Below, piece by piece: positions 25,801 through 34,176 of a stretch of DNA of 64,000 nt. The notes under the pieces were generated by a model, which was not told the origin of the DNA, made no database searches, and worked only from the letters and a program-made list of their open reading frames with translations. This DNA is from SZUA-430 sp964647355 (GTDB lineage Bacteria > Pseudomonadota > Alphaproteobacteria > Micropepsales > Micropepsaceae). The number at the start of each line of letters is the position of its first letter. The first letter of the stretch is position 1. The stretch is from assembly GCA_964647355.1 (NCBI GenBank), contig CAZYGK010000005.1, forward strand, positions 1 to 64,000. Reading direction: 5' to 3'. Position numbers and translations under genes: made by a program.

Positions 25801-27793
25801 GGGCTCGATTACGCTGAACGTGCCCGACTTCGCAGGCGAATTGCGCCTGATGGCGGTCGCGTACACGAACGGCAAGCTCGGCCGCGCCGAGCAACCGCTC
25901 ACCGTGCGCGACAGCGTCGTGGCCGAAGTGATCCTGCCCCGCTTCATCGCGCCGGGCGACACGCTCGCCGCCGCGTTGAACATGCACAATGTCGAAGGCG
26001 GCGCCGGCCGCTATACGGCAACGGTGAAAGGCTCGGGCGCGGTCAGCGTTCCGGGCGGACAGACCTCGCTGGCGATGAACATGAACGTCGGCCAGCGCTC
26101 GCTGGTACAAGTGCCGCTCCAAGCCGCCGCATCGGGCATCGGCACGATCTCGATGAACGTCACCGGCCCCGGTGGCTTCAACGTCAACCGTTCGTGGCCG
26201 ATCGAAGTGCGCGAGCCGCAGTTGCCGGTGTCGTCGGAAGACGTCGCCGTCATCCCGCCGGGACGCGACGTGAAGTTCGGCAAAGAGCTGTTGGCCTCGT
26301 TCAAACCGGGCACCGCGCAAGTGGCGGTGACCGTGACCGGCGCCCGCGGCTTCGACGACGTCCCCGGCCTGCTGCGCTGGCTCGATCGTTATCCGTTCGG
26401 CTGTATCGAACAGACGACGAGCCGTGCCTATCCGCTCGTCTACTACAACGACATGGCGCTGCTGGCGCAGGTCAAGCAGGACAAGAACATCAAGGACCGC
26501 GTGCAGGATGCCGCCTACCGCATCCTCGACATGCAGACCTACGAAGGTTCGTTCGGCATGTGGAGTTCGATCTCGGGCGAAGCCGACACTTACATCGGCA
26601 TGTTCGCGACCGACTTCTTGGCCCAAGCGAAGGACAAGGGCTACGTGATCCCCGACGAAGGTTTGGAACGCGCGCTGAAATGGGCACGCAAGGCCTCCGG
26701 CGCGGAAAGCAACACCGACCTCGCGCGCGCCTACGGCTTCTACCTGCTCGCACGCGCCGGCAAGCTGAACCCGAGCGAACTGCGCTACTTCGCCGACACG
26801 CGCGTCGAAGGCATGACGAACCCGTTCGCTCTGGGTCTCATGGGTGCGGCGCTGAACGAAATCGGCGACCGCGCGCGTGCCGCCCCGGCCTTCACGAAGG
26901 CGCGCGACCTTGCCGCCGGTGCCGATCCGGTGAAATACGTCTCCGACACGACGTATTACGGTTCGCTGCTGCGCGACGTGGCGGGTTTGACCGCGATGTC
27001 CGCGAAGGCGGGGCAGGCGGGCATGATCCCGGCGCTGGTGTCGCGCGTTCAGGGCTTCGACCCGCGCCTCAACTACACGACGACGCAGGAAAAGGCCTGG
27101 ATGCTCCTCGCCGCGAACGCGATCGAGGAAACCACGCCGCCCGTGAACGTGACGGTCGCCGGCACGCGCGCGACGGCAAGCGGCAAAGTGCTGCGCTTCA
27201 GCCCGACCCTGACCGAGATGGATCAAAGCATCTCGCTCCGGAACAACGGCCAGAAGGACGTTTGGCGCATCGTCTCTGCCGACGGCATCCCGGCGGCAGC
27301 GCTGCCCGCGTCGCAAAACGGTGTCACGATCGCAAAGTCGATCCTGACGATGACCGGTGAGCAGGCGAACCTTTTGGCGGTGAAGCAGAACGACCGCTTC
27401 ATCGTACATCTGTCGGGCGAGATGGCCGACAACCGCGCGCGTCTGATGGCGCTGCTCGATCTCCTGCCTGCGGGCTTCGAGATCGAGGGCATCGTCCAGC
27501 GCAAGGAGGACGGCTCGACGATCTATCCGTTCTTGCCGGTGCTCGCCTCGTCGAACATCGCCGAAGCGCGCGACGACCGCTTCGTCACGACATTCGACAT
27601 CGGCTCGAACTACCAGCCATCGACGCCGGAGGAACGCGCGAAGCAAACGCGGCCGACGTTCCACTTCGCCTATATCGTGCGCGCGACGGTTCCCGGTGCC
27701 TACACGGTGCCGGCAGCGGTGGTCGAGGATATGTACGCCCCCGACATCGTCGCCCGCACGAACATGGGTAAGCTGGCGATTGCGTCGAACTAG
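22859..27793 (+). CDS. bacterial alpha-2-macroglobulin (YfhM type)
   Basis: 1644 residues. One N-terminal membrane span (residues 4-23) replaces the lipobox of the E. coli protein. MG-like beta domains follow, with the bait region around the middle, then the thioester domain with GCIEQ (Cys1182-Gln1185) and a helical ring (TDLARAYGFYLLARAGKLNP). The intact thioester implies covalent trapping of attacking proteases in the periplasm. pbpC follows, the classic partner that repairs peptidoglycan after damage. Very long open frames on the opposite strand are codon-bias shadows. Confidence 0.95.
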   Translation: MQRMLIVLGVVVALTAAIFLAVRYAGQRGVNIADSSLTESADPGAPGTIAEGPVTATPEEPAPYFAFRRLEVQTSGDEPEACLVFTRKLDNTGATRYEDYLKFDPDTKFSLRVTNDRLCISGLAFGQAYTLELKPGLPAVKVEGKEAEKLTKAESLPVELRDKPALVRFGNGLVLPRENADGVPITTVNVGKLDIKVIRVGDRLLSQLQTGVVDQREFYEYERNNIESEQGQIVFEGQLGVPNNRRNDEAITLFPLRKALGRTQPGAYLVIAQDAADKSSTEDNVDWKPRAAQFVVETDLALTTFKGNDGLNVFVRSLRTAAPISGVTLALVARNNEEIVRRTTGSDGRAQFDAAFTRGTGGSEPVVVMAYGAGDDFTFLDLRRPAFDLTDRGVDGRTSPDQIDAYLYTDRGVYRPGETVNVVTMLRDQQAKALGDVPLNFVLSRPDGLEAKKWNVKDLQAGGIATPVTLTNTAPRGRWQVAAYIDPKGAPVGRVAFDVQDFVPQKLKVELKPAQQILRPGSQATIDVNGRFLYGAPAAGLGGEGTMTITRDSTPFANVAALKGYRFGKVNETFEGTQVTMNVPETDAAGKTQATAAIDELAETSLPLKADITIAIYEPGGRTTSDQVSLPVRTRDTMLGIRPGFEWDSVQENTPANLDVVAVDADGRFKQVSNVTWELVNEDIDYRWYQVDNDWKYERVVNDRIVAGGKADLSSSKPFKVSKPLPWGSYRLTVADGSSGAVTSYRFWSGWGSGASNDRPDRVAVSADKQVYASGDSARIKINPPSDGKALIVVASNKIHFTRMVDVSASGSTISIPVSSDWGAGAYALVTHYRPLSSAQTRAPVRAIGVAWLGVDPAPRELKVAINAPKKVKPNQMVSIPIAVTNQGWGEAVYVTLAAVDEGILQLTDFESPDPKKHYFGKRRLGLDMRDDYGRLITTDRAIVGELKTGGDGVGGRSLAVVPQKTVSLFSGLVALGDSGKGSITLNVPDFAGELRLMAVAYTNGKLGRAEQPLTVRDSVVAEVILPRFIAPGDTLAAALNMHNVEGGAGRYTATVKGSGAVSVPGGQTSLAMNMNVGQRSLVQVPLQAAASGIGTISMNVTGPGGFNVNRSWPIEVREPQLPVSSEDVAVIPPGRDVKFGKELLASFKPGTAQVAVTVTGARGFDDVPGLLRWLDRYPFGCIEQTTSRAYPLVYYNDMALLAQVKQDKNIKDRVQDAAYRILDMQTYEGSFGMWSSISGEADTYIGMFATDFLAQAKDKGYVIPDEGLERALKWARKASGAESNTDLARAYGFYLLARAGKLNPSELRYFADTRVEGMTNPFALGLMGAALNEIGDRARAAPAFTKARDLAAGADPVKYVSDTTYYGSLLRDVAGLTAMSAKAGQAGMIPALVSRVQGFDPRLNYTTTQEKAWMLLAANAIEETTPPVNVTVAGTRATASGKVLRFSPTLTEMDQSISLRNNGQKDVWRIVSADGIPAAALPASQNGVTIAKSILTMTGEQANLLAVKQNDRFIVHLSGEMADNRARLMALLDLLPAGFEIEGIVQRKEDGSTIYPFLPVLASSNIAEARDDRFVTTFDIGSNYQPSTPEERAKQTRPTFHFAYIVRATVPGAYTVPAAVVEDMYAPDIVARTNMGKLAIASN

Positions 27794-27818
27794 GTGGAGA
27801 ACTGGAATCGCAAAAACA

Positions 27819-27869
27819 CTGTCATCCCGGCTCGCGCTCCGCTAACGCTCCGCTTGGCCGGGATGACAG
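27819..27869. repeat. palindromic repeat C inside the A2M-pbpC operon
   Basis: CTGTCATCCCGG (27819-27830) and CCGGGATGACAG (27858-27869) flank a 27-nt loop. The arms equal the outer arms of repeats A and B. It fills most of the 94-bp gap between A2M and pbpC and would form a hairpin in their common mRNA. Confidence 0.85.
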
Positions 27870-27887
27870 GATTAGAGCAGTCGTGTG

Positions 27888-29981
27888 ATGCGTTTCCTCC
27901 GCGGTAGCGGATTTCGTTCGGCGGCAATCATCGCCGCCTTCGCCGTCATCGGCCTTGGCCTGGCGACGGCCGTCGCCGACCGGCTGAATCCCCTCACCGG
28001 CACACGCGCCGACGATCGCTCGGTCATCGTGTCGGCTGCCGACGGTGCGCTCCTGCGCGCGTTCACCTCTAAGGACGGCCGCTGGCGCCTGCCGGTGAAG
28101 CCGGCGCAAGTGGATCAGCGCTATCAACGCATGTTGCTCGCCTGGGAAGACCACCGCTTCCGCGATCACCCGGGTGTCGATCCGCTCGCGATGCTGCGCG
28201 CGGCCTATCAGCTCGCGGCCGAGGCCCGCGTCGTCTCGGGCGCCTCCACCATCAGCATGCAAGTGGCGCGCCTGATGGAACCGCGCGAACGCACGTTCGG
28301 CGCCAAGGTGCTCCAGATCGCTCGGGCGCTGCAGCTCGAATGGCATTTGACCAAGGACGAGATCCTAGAGCGCTATCTGACGCTGGCACCTTATGGCGGC
28401 AATCTTGAGGGCGTACGCGCCGCAAGCTTCGCGTGGTTCGGCAAGGAGCCGAAGCACCTGACCGCGGGCGAGGCGGCGTTGCTTGTGGCGCTTCCGCAGT
28501 CGCCCGAACGCCGCCGTCCCGACCGCTTTCCCAAGATCGCCAAGGCCGCGCGCGACCGCGTGATCGACACGCTCGCCGATCGGGGGCTGCTGACCGCCCG
28601 CGACGCAAGCGAAGCGAAGGAAGAACCTATCCCCGACCGGCGCCAGCGTTTTCCGTTCCATGCGCCGCATTTGGCGCAGGATCTTTTGGCGGCGAACAAG
28701 AAGAACGATCCCGTCATCATCTCGACGCTCGATGCGCGCATTCAAACGAAGCTCGAGGATCTAGGCCGCCGCGAGCGCGCCTACTTCGCCGACGACGCGA
28801 ACCTCGCCGTCGTGGTGGTCGAAAACGAAACCCGCAACGTCGTTGCGCTCCTGGGTGGCGCGAATTTCTGGTCGCAAGCCGGTCAGGTCGATCTGACGAA
28901 AGCCTCGCGCTCGCCCGGTTCCACTTTGAAGCCCATCATCTACGGCATCGCCTTCGACGAGCTGATCGTCCATCCGCAAACGCTGATCGACGATAAGCCG
29001 ACGATGTTTGGCGACTACGAGCCGCGCAACTTCGACCGCGGCTTTCAGGGCACGGTGACCGTCGCCACCGCCCTGCAGATGTCGCTGAACGTGCCGGCCG
29101 TGGCGCTGCTCGACCGCATCGGCCCGGTGCGCCTCGCGGGTGCGATGCGCAACGCCGGCGCCGAACTCCAGTTCCCGAAGAAGGGCGCGCTGCCCTCGCT
29201 GCCGCTGGCGCTCGGCGGCGTGGGCATCTCGCTGCGTGACTTGACGATGCTCTACGCGGGCATAGCGGCCGGCGGCGAAGTGCGCGCGCTGCGCTACCGC
29301 GACGACGCGCTCGAAGGCGAAGCGCATCGCCTCTTCGGCCGCGCCGCCGCCTGGTACCTCGCCGAGACGCTGAAGGACGCGAACCTCCCCGATGGCTGGT
29401 CGATGGGGCAGGGGATCGAACGCGCCCGCCAAGTCGCGTTCAAGACTGGCACGTCCTACGGCTATCGCGATGCCTGGTCGTTGGGCTTCTCGAAGAAGTT
29501 CACGGTCGGCATCTGGGTCGGCCGCGCCGACGGCTCGACACGCCCCGGCCACATCGGCCGCAATGACGCCGCGCCTCTGTTGCTCAAGGTTTTCGACCTC
29601 TTGCCGCCGGAATCGCGAGCGCCGTCGCCGCCGCCCGACGGCGCTTTCGTCGCGCAGAATGCCGAGCAGCTGCCGCCGGCGCTGCAGCGCTTCCGTTCGA
29701 ACGCGAGGTTGGCCGCGGGGCTAAAGCGCGTTCAACCGCCGCGCATCCAATTCCCGCCGAACGGCGCCACCATTTCGCTCGAGGATCCGAAAAAGCCGCA
29801 AGCGCTTCCGCTCAAAGCCCAAGGCGGCCGCGAACCGTTGCGCTGGGTCGTGAACGGCTTGCCGCTGGAGGCGAGCAACAGCTGGTGGACACCCGATGGC
29901 GAAGGCTTCGCCCGCATCACCGTCGTCGACGCCGACGGCCGCAGTGACACCTCTCAAATCAGGCTCAAAGGAGAGAACTAG
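27888..29981 (+). CDS. pbpC: penicillin-binding protein 1C
   Basis: 697 residues from the ATG at 27888 (a GTG lies one codon earlier). A membrane anchor at residues 10-30 precedes the glycosyltransferase domain (GT51) with the catalytic Glu in WEDHRFRDHPG. The transpeptidase domain has Ser345 in STLK, SLN near 399 and KTGTS with Lys519. The C-terminal PBP1C domain ends near DGRSDTSQIRLKG. It polymerises and crosslinks peptidoglycan, working with the adjacent A2M. The next gene starts one base after its stop. Confidence 0.96.
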   Translation: MRFLRGSGFRSAAIIAAFAVIGLGLATAVADRLNPLTGTRADDRSVIVSAADGALLRAFTSKDGRWRLPVKPAQVDQRYQRMLLAWEDHRFRDHPGVDPLAMLRAAYQLAAEARVVSGASTISMQVARLMEPRERTFGAKVLQIARALQLEWHLTKDEILERYLTLAPYGGNLEGVRAASFAWFGKEPKHLTAGEAALLVALPQSPERRRPDRFPKIAKAARDRVIDTLADRGLLTARDASEAKEEPIPDRRQRFPFHAPHLAQDLLAANKKNDPVIISTLDARIQTKLEDLGRRERAYFADDANLAVVVVENETRNVVALLGGANFWSQAGQVDLTKASRSPGSTLKPIIYGIAFDELIVHPQTLIDDKPTMFGDYEPRNFDRGFQGTVTVATALQMSLNVPAVALLDRIGPVRLAGAMRNAGAELQFPKKGALPSLPLALGGVGISLRDLTMLYAGIAAGGEVRALRYRDDALEGEAHRLFGRAAAWYLAETLKDANLPDGWSMGQGIERARQVAFKTGTSYGYRDAWSLGFSKKFTVGIWVGRADGSTRPGHIGRNDAAPLLLKVFDLLPPESRAPSPPPDGAFVAQNAEQLPPALQRFRSNARLAAGLKRVQPPRIQFPPNGATISLEDPKKPQALPLKAQGGREPLRWVVNGLPLEASNSWWTPDGEGFARITVVDADGRSDTSQIRLKGEN

Positions 29982-30407
29982 ATGCGCCTCGTCGCCGCCG
30001 CCCTGCTGCTCGCCGTTTGCTGTAGTGTCACGCACGCCGCCCCCGCTCTGAATTGCAAGGATCCGCAGTCGAACTACGAAATGAAAATGTGCGCCGACCA
30101 GGATTTGAAAAAGGCCGACGCCGAACTCAAAATTGCCTACGACAAGGCGATTGCCCATGCGCGCGAAACCGACCGCTGGTCGCGGACCCGGAAGGTCTCC
30201 CAAAACAAACCCGACGACGAACCGTTGCTGCGCGAGGCACAGCGCGCGTGGGTTTCGTTCCGCGATGCGAACTGTAAGTACCAGTACCAAATCTACTACG
30301 GCGGGTCGCACGCGGGCCTCGCCTATTTGCTGTGCATGGCCGACACGACGAAGGCGCGTGTGAAAGAATTGCGCCAACTGCCCGGCGGCGACGAATTCGA
30401 GCAGTAG
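29982..30407 (+). CDS. LprI-like (DUF1311) periplasmic protein
   Basis: 141 residues. Signal peptide residues 1-19, cut after THAA. The mature part shows the DUF1311 pattern: LNCKDPQSNYEMKMCADQDL, a helical middle, REAQRAWVSFRDANC and a late Cys in YLLCMAD, so two disulfides are likely. Members include the mycobacterial lysozyme inhibitor LprI. It begins one base after pbpC, so it belongs to the A2M-pbpC operon. A role protecting peptidoglycan against host or rival lysozyme would fit but is inference. Confidence 0.85.
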   Translation: MRLVAAALLLAVCCSVTHAAPALNCKDPQSNYEMKMCADQDLKKADAELKIAYDKAIAHARETDRWSRTRKVSQNKPDDEPLLREAQRAWVSFRDANCKYQYQIYYGGSHAGLAYLLCMADTTKARVKELRQLPGGDEFEQ

Positions 30408-30426
30408 TCTCAAAGCCAAAATGGGC

Positions 30427-30457
30427 CGTCTTGGCCGCCTCAAGTGCGGCCAAGACG
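30427..30457. terminator. 12-bp hairpin between convergent genes
   Basis: CGTCTTGGCCGC (30427-30438) and GCGGCCAAGACG (30446-30457) pair perfectly around a 7-nt loop, between the LprI-like gene and the convergent YHS gene. It is suited to end transcription from both sides, though T runs are short. Confidence 0.6.
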
Positions 30458-30469
30458 AGGAGAGTGGAG

Positions 30470-30928
30470 CTACTTCCCCAACACGCCCGGCCAATTCTTG
30501 TCGGCCTTTGCGATGTGTCCGGGAATGTCCTTCGACCATGTCGCCTGAACGCTTCTGTCGTAGTTCAGGAACAGGCGCCCGCCGACGATGTTCCACACAA
30601 GCGGATCGCCCGATGCGGTGTAGCCTTGGCTGACCGCCCACGCGCAGTAGCCGCCGTATTGCGGGGCATAGGCGGTCGGGTTCGCCCTGAACGTGGCGAG
30701 GTTTTCGGCCGACGCGAATTGCCACTTCGCACCCTTGTAGTCGAACGTGAAGGCGGGGTTGCCCTTCACCGGCTTGTTGTCTTTGAAATACGCGACCGCA
30801 TCGTAGCCGCCGACGGCAAGCGTCGAGAAGATGCCGGTGTAGATGTCCGCGTCCCGCGCTTGCACGGGAAGCACGGCCGCAAGCAGGGCAAAGGCGCCTG
30901 CGAACATGGCTGTGAGTGATTTGATCAT
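30470..30928 (-). CDS. secreted YHS-domain protein
   Basis: 152 residues from the ATG at 30928. Signal peptide residues 1-24 (ends PVQARDA). The YHS domain runs from GYDAVAYFKDNKPVKG through FDYKGAKWQFASAENLATFRANPTAYAPQYGGYCAWAV. This is the common alphaproteobacterial form, proposed to bind metal ions through Cys/His in the periplasm. The open frame to 31096 reaches into the next promoter and is not used. Transcribed alone. Confidence 0.88.
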   Translation of the reverse strand: MIKSLTAMFAGAFALLAAVLPVQARDADIYTGIFSTLAVGGYDAVAYFKDNKPVKGNPAFTFDYKGAKWQFASAENLATFRANPTAYAPQYGGYCAWAVSQGYTASGDPLVWNIVGGRLFLNYDRSVQATWSKDIPGHIAKADKNWPGVLGK

Positions 30929-31078
30929 TGCTGTCTCTCTCTGTTGCGCGGGCCTTGAGGGGTGCCGCGTGACGCAAGGAAACCTAAACCCGGCCTCCCG
31001 AAAGTCACCGTCCCGCGTGCCGATGATTTCGATAGCTTGCGCGCATTTGTCATCTGCGCCCGCGCGCGCGCGCCATGC

Positions 31079-32416
31079 ATGACCAGGGCTATGCAAAAAC
31101 CCGCACCATCGCCGGAACAGCGCGGTTGGCTTGATCGCCTGCGCCAGAACTTCGCGCCGGAAAACGCGGACGGCACGACCTCCGAACAGGGCCGCAAGCG
31201 GGCCATGGGCCTGCTCTTCACGAGCCTCATCGCAAACGGCCTCGGCCAGACGGTGATGTTCGCGATCCTGCCGCCTCTGGCCGACGATCTCGGCCTAACC
31301 GAGGTCGGTCTGGGTTCCGTCTTCGCAATCTCCGCATTTCTGTGGGTCTTCTCTTCGGCCTATTGGGGCGCACGTAGCGACGTGTGGGGCCGGCGGCCGA
31401 TCATTCTGATCGGCATCGCAGCCTTCGCGATCTCGACCTTCACCTTTGCCAGCGTCCTGCAATTCGGCCTTATGGGCATGATTGCGCCGGCGCTGATCTA
31501 TCCGCTCATGGTCGCAACCCGGTCGATATACGGCCTGTTCGGCGCCGGCGCCTACCCGGCGGCGCAAGGCTACATCGCCGACCGCACCAGCGCGCAGGAG
31601 CGCACCGAAGGCATCGCCATGTTGAACGCGGCGTTCGGCTTAGGCGCGGCCATCGGCCCCGGTGTTGGCGCCGCGCTCACCGTGTTCGGCGTCGTCGCCC
31701 CGCTCTATTTCGTTGCCGCCATGGCGTTCGTCTCGACGATCGCCGTATGGCTGCTGCTGCCGGAGCGCTCGCGCCCGCATCAGCGCAAGATCGAAAAGCC
31801 GCTCTCGTGGTTCGACGCGCGCGTCCTGCCGTTCGTGGTTTTCGCCGTGCTTCAAGGCACAGCCGGCTCTATCCCGATCCAAACCATCGCCTTCATGATC
31901 CGCGATATGCTGAAGCTGCCGACGGCAGAAACGCAGCAGCTCGCAGGCGTCGCCCTGATGGGCTTGGCCATCGCAAGTCTCGTCGCCCAATTCGTGCTCG
32001 TGCAGCGCTTTAAGCTGACGAACCGGTTCCTGATCATCGCCGGTATCGTGGTCGCGATCCTTTCGAACGTCCTGGTCGCGGTCGCCACGAACTACGGGAT
32101 GCTCGCCTTTGCGCTCGTGCTGTCGGGCCTCGGCTTTGGGATGCTCCGTCCGGGCATCGCCGCCGCGGCATCCCTGTCTGTGTCGCAGGACGAACAGGGC
32201 GCGATGGCGGGACTGACAGGTGGAGCCGGCGCCGCGGGCTTCATTTTCGCCCCCTTGGTCGGCAATGGACTCTATTCGTGGAGCCCCGTCGCACCCTATT
32301 GGTTTGCCGCGATTCTCATGATATTCTTGCTGATGTTCGTACGTTCAAACAAGCGTATAAAAACCTCTGTAATTCAAACGTTTGACGGAACATCTTCGGA
32401 TATCCAACCACCATAG
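31079..32416 (+). CDS. MFS transporter, TetA/multidrug-like
   Basis: 445 residues from the ATG at 31079; an ATG at 31091 with a nearby AGGG is the main alternative, and the frame continues upstream to 30962. Twelve membrane spans follow a polar N-terminus. The loop-2 motif is WGARSDVWGRRPIILIG, and DRTSAQERTEGIAMLNAAFGLGAAIGPGVG is the motif-C-like proton-antiporter region. The last third ends in a long hydrophilic tail. Drug export is likely, but the substrate is unknown. A CG dinucleotide run precedes the start. Confidence 0.85.
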   Translation: MTRAMQKPAPSPEQRGWLDRLRQNFAPENADGTTSEQGRKRAMGLLFTSLIANGLGQTVMFAILPPLADDLGLTEVGLGSVFAISAFLWVFSSAYWGARSDVWGRRPIILIGIAAFAISTFTFASVLQFGLMGMIAPALIYPLMVATRSIYGLFGAGAYPAAQGYIADRTSAQERTEGIAMLNAAFGLGAAIGPGVGAALTVFGVVAPLYFVAAMAFVSTIAVWLLLPERSRPHQRKIEKPLSWFDARVLPFVVFAVLQGTAGSIPIQTIAFMIRDMLKLPTAETQQLAGVALMGLAIASLVAQFVLVQRFKLTNRFLIIAGIVVAILSNVLVAVATNYGMLAFALVLSGLGFGMLRPGIAAAASLSVSQDEQGAMAGLTGGAGAAGFIFAPLVGNGLYSWSPVAPYWFAAILMIFLLMFVRSNKRIKTSVIQTFDGTSSDIQPP

Positions 32417-32485
32417 ATGAACGGCGCGATCACAGGCTCGTGATCGAAATTTAACTAGAGTTCATTATTGGACTATAGCCAAAAG

Positions 32486-32514
32486 GACAGGGGTCTATTA
32501 TTAATATCCCTGTC
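32486..32514 (+). promoter_or_regulatory. 7-bp inverted repeat upstream of the LuxR-type genes
   Basis: GACAGGG (32486-32492) and CCCTGTC (32508-32514) flank a 15-nt A+T-rich centre. It sits in the 218-bp region between the MFS gene and the first LuxR-type gene and may be a regulator site. Confidence 0.35.
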
Positions 32515-32589
32515 GGTGTTCGCACTGACGTTTCGGGCGACCGAGAAGGCTCTCCAGGGCGCAAGCACAGCCTTCGTAACAAACCCCAC

Positions 32590-32610
32590 CCTGACTCAAA
32601 GAACGTCAGG
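32590..32610 (+). promoter_or_regulatory. 6-9-6 inverted repeat 24 bp before the first LuxR-type gene
   Basis: CCTGAC (32590-32595), nine bases, GTCAGG (32605-32610), followed by a short T run. The arms recall a lux box, but the spacing between CTG and CAG is 13 nt, not the usual 10. It could be an autoregulatory site or a leader hairpin. Confidence 0.35.
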
Positions 32611-32634
32611 CTCTGTGTTTTTGCGAGGACTGCT

Positions 32635-33360
32635 ATGCACGGGCCGTCGAGTGATGCTGCGCGTTTCGCGCGGAGTTTGAACTCTGTTGCCAATCAGACC
32701 GAAGTCTGGCGTCAACTGAAGGCGTTCGCCGCGCCGTTCGGCTTCGATCATCTGACAGTTCTTAAGCGAACCGATGAGCTCCCGCACCGCATCGCCAAAG
32801 CGATCGTGCACATCGATGCGCCGAAGGGGTTTGCCGAAGAGTTCGACCGCGAAGGCTTCGGCCCCGATCACCCCTTGATCACGCGCGCTCTCCGGCGCCT
32901 CGAACCGTTCTCGACGCTTGAGACGAGCGCCACGCATCTTACCTCGAACCAACGCCGCGTGCTGCAGCGCGTCTCCGTCTCGCTCAATGTGCGCGACGGC
33001 TGGACGTTTCCGATCGCCGAAAAGTACGACGTAAAGGGCATTGTCATGCTGGGCGGCTTGAAGCCTGACATGTCGCCGATGCTGTGCTCCATGCTCCACC
33101 TCGCGTCGCACACCGCCTTCACGCGCGTGGCCGACCTGGCGCTTGGCGCGGCCGGACGCCCGCACAATCTGACCAATCGCGAAGTCGAATGCTTGCATTG
33201 GGTGGCAGCCGGCAAGACCGATCTTGAGATCGCGGTCATCTTGTCGATCAGCGCCCGCACCGCGCGGTTCCATATCGAGAACGCAAAGCGAAAATTGCGT
33301 GTCGCGACCCGCGTTCAAGCCGTCGCAGAAGCGCTCAGGGTGCAAGCAATCGCAGCCTAG
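32635..33360 (+). CDS. LuxR-type regulator with autoinducer-binding domain (solo 1)
   Basis: 241 residues; GAGGA lies six bases before the ATG. Residues about 15-160 form a LuxR autoinducer-binding fold and 175-235 a GerE-type HTH (NREVECLHWVAAGKTDLEIA...TARFHIENAKRKL). Of the usual AHL-pocket residues the Asp-Pro pair appears as DHP in FGPDHPLITRAL, and the downstream tryptophan is replaced. The pocket is thus degenerate. No luxI is in the window, so it is a solo receptor or responds to another ligand. A paralogue follows 83 bp later. Confidence 0.9.
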   Translation: MHGPSSDAARFARSLNSVANQTEVWRQLKAFAAPFGFDHLTVLKRTDELPHRIAKAIVHIDAPKGFAEEFDREGFGPDHPLITRALRRLEPFSTLETSATHLTSNQRRVLQRVSVSLNVRDGWTFPIAEKYDVKGIVMLGGLKPDMSPMLCSMLHLASHTAFTRVADLALGAAGRPHNLTNREVECLHWVAAGKTDLEIAVILSISARTARFHIENAKRKLRVATRVQAVAEALRVQAIAA

Positions 33361-33443
33361 TGGCCTCAAAAGAATTCGAAACCAGGACCGGAAACCCCCG
33401 TGGAAATGCACGGCGCGAGAAGCGCGTGCACAGGAAGGAAATG

Positions 33444-34172
33444 ATGAGCGAACTTCGCACCACAATCGTCGACACCGTCGAGGAAATTGGCCGCGCCAAT
33501 ACGCCTGAAGCGGTTTGGAGAGCGATCAAAACCTACGCCGAAACCCAAGGCTTCGAGTACATGCTCGTCGTGAAGGGCAAGCACAGCCTGATCGAATCGG
33601 TCGCAGGCAGCGTCCTCTTCACCGACATGCCGGAGGGCTTCGCCGAATCGTTCGACAAGCTCGGCTTCTCGAAGCACAACCCGCTGATCTCGCACGCGTT
33701 GAAGGAAGCGCGCCCTTACTCGGCCGCGGAAATTTGGAACCTCCCGCTCACGGTCCATCAGCGCCGCGCGCTCGCCCAGATCAACCTGTCGCTGAACGTG
33801 CTCGACGGCGTAATGATCCCGATCCGCAGTGCCGCCGCTCTCGAAGGTATCGTTCTGCTGGGCGGCAAAAAGCCCGAGATGGCGCCGATCGTGCGCTCGA
33901 CGCTGCACCTGCTCGCCTACTGCGCGTTCGAGCAAGTGATCCACCTCGAAGCCAATCCGCGCCGCGCCTCGACCGGTCTCCTGTCGCCGCGCGAAGTGGA
34001 GTGCTTGAGCTGGGCTGCTGCCGGCAAGACCGACGCCGAAATCGGCCGCATCTTGGCGATCAGCCCGCGTACGACGCGCTTCCACATCGAAAATGCGAAG
34101 AAGAAGTTGGGCGTCGCCACGCGCGTTCAAGCCGTCGCCGAAGCGATGAAACGCAAGGCGATCGCGGCTTGA
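33444..34172 (+). CDS. LuxR-type regulator with autoinducer-binding domain (solo 2)
   Basis: 242 residues from the ATG at 33444, five bases after AGGAAGG; the longer frame from 33360 overlaps the previous stop. Its domains match the previous gene: binding domain about 10-165, HTH in the last 65 residues (SPREVECLSWAAAGKTDAEIG). The Asp of the pocket is Asn here (SKHNPLISHAL). The two are clearly tandem duplicates that have diverged. They probably form one transcript. Ligand and targets are unknown. The convergent transglycosylase gene ends 4 bp later. Confidence 0.9.
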   Translation: MSELRTTIVDTVEEIGRANTPEAVWRAIKTYAETQGFEYMLVVKGKHSLIESVAGSVLFTDMPEGFAESFDKLGFSKHNPLISHALKEARPYSAAEIWNLPLTVHQRRALAQINLSLNVLDGVMIPIRSAAALEGIVLLGGKKPEMAPIVRSTLHLLAYCAFEQVIHLEANPRRASTGLLSPREVECLSWAAAGKTDAEIGRILAISPRTTRFHIENAKKKLGVATRVQAVAEAMKRKAIAA

Positions 34173-34176
34173 CGGC

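Noticed and set aside
25769..27664. 631-codon open frame on the strand opposite the A2M gene
   Set aside because: It lies fully inside the A2M coding sequence and is rich in Arg, His and Val. This is the usual shadow of GC-rich codon use.
31057..31076. Run of CG dinucleotides before the MFS gene
   Set aside because: Only about 14 bp long in a GC-rich genome; no function can be claimed.
32590..32610. Possible lux box before the LuxR-type genes
   Set aside because: The spacing between CTG and CAG is 13 nt rather than 10, so the classic site is not met; kept only as an inverted repeat.
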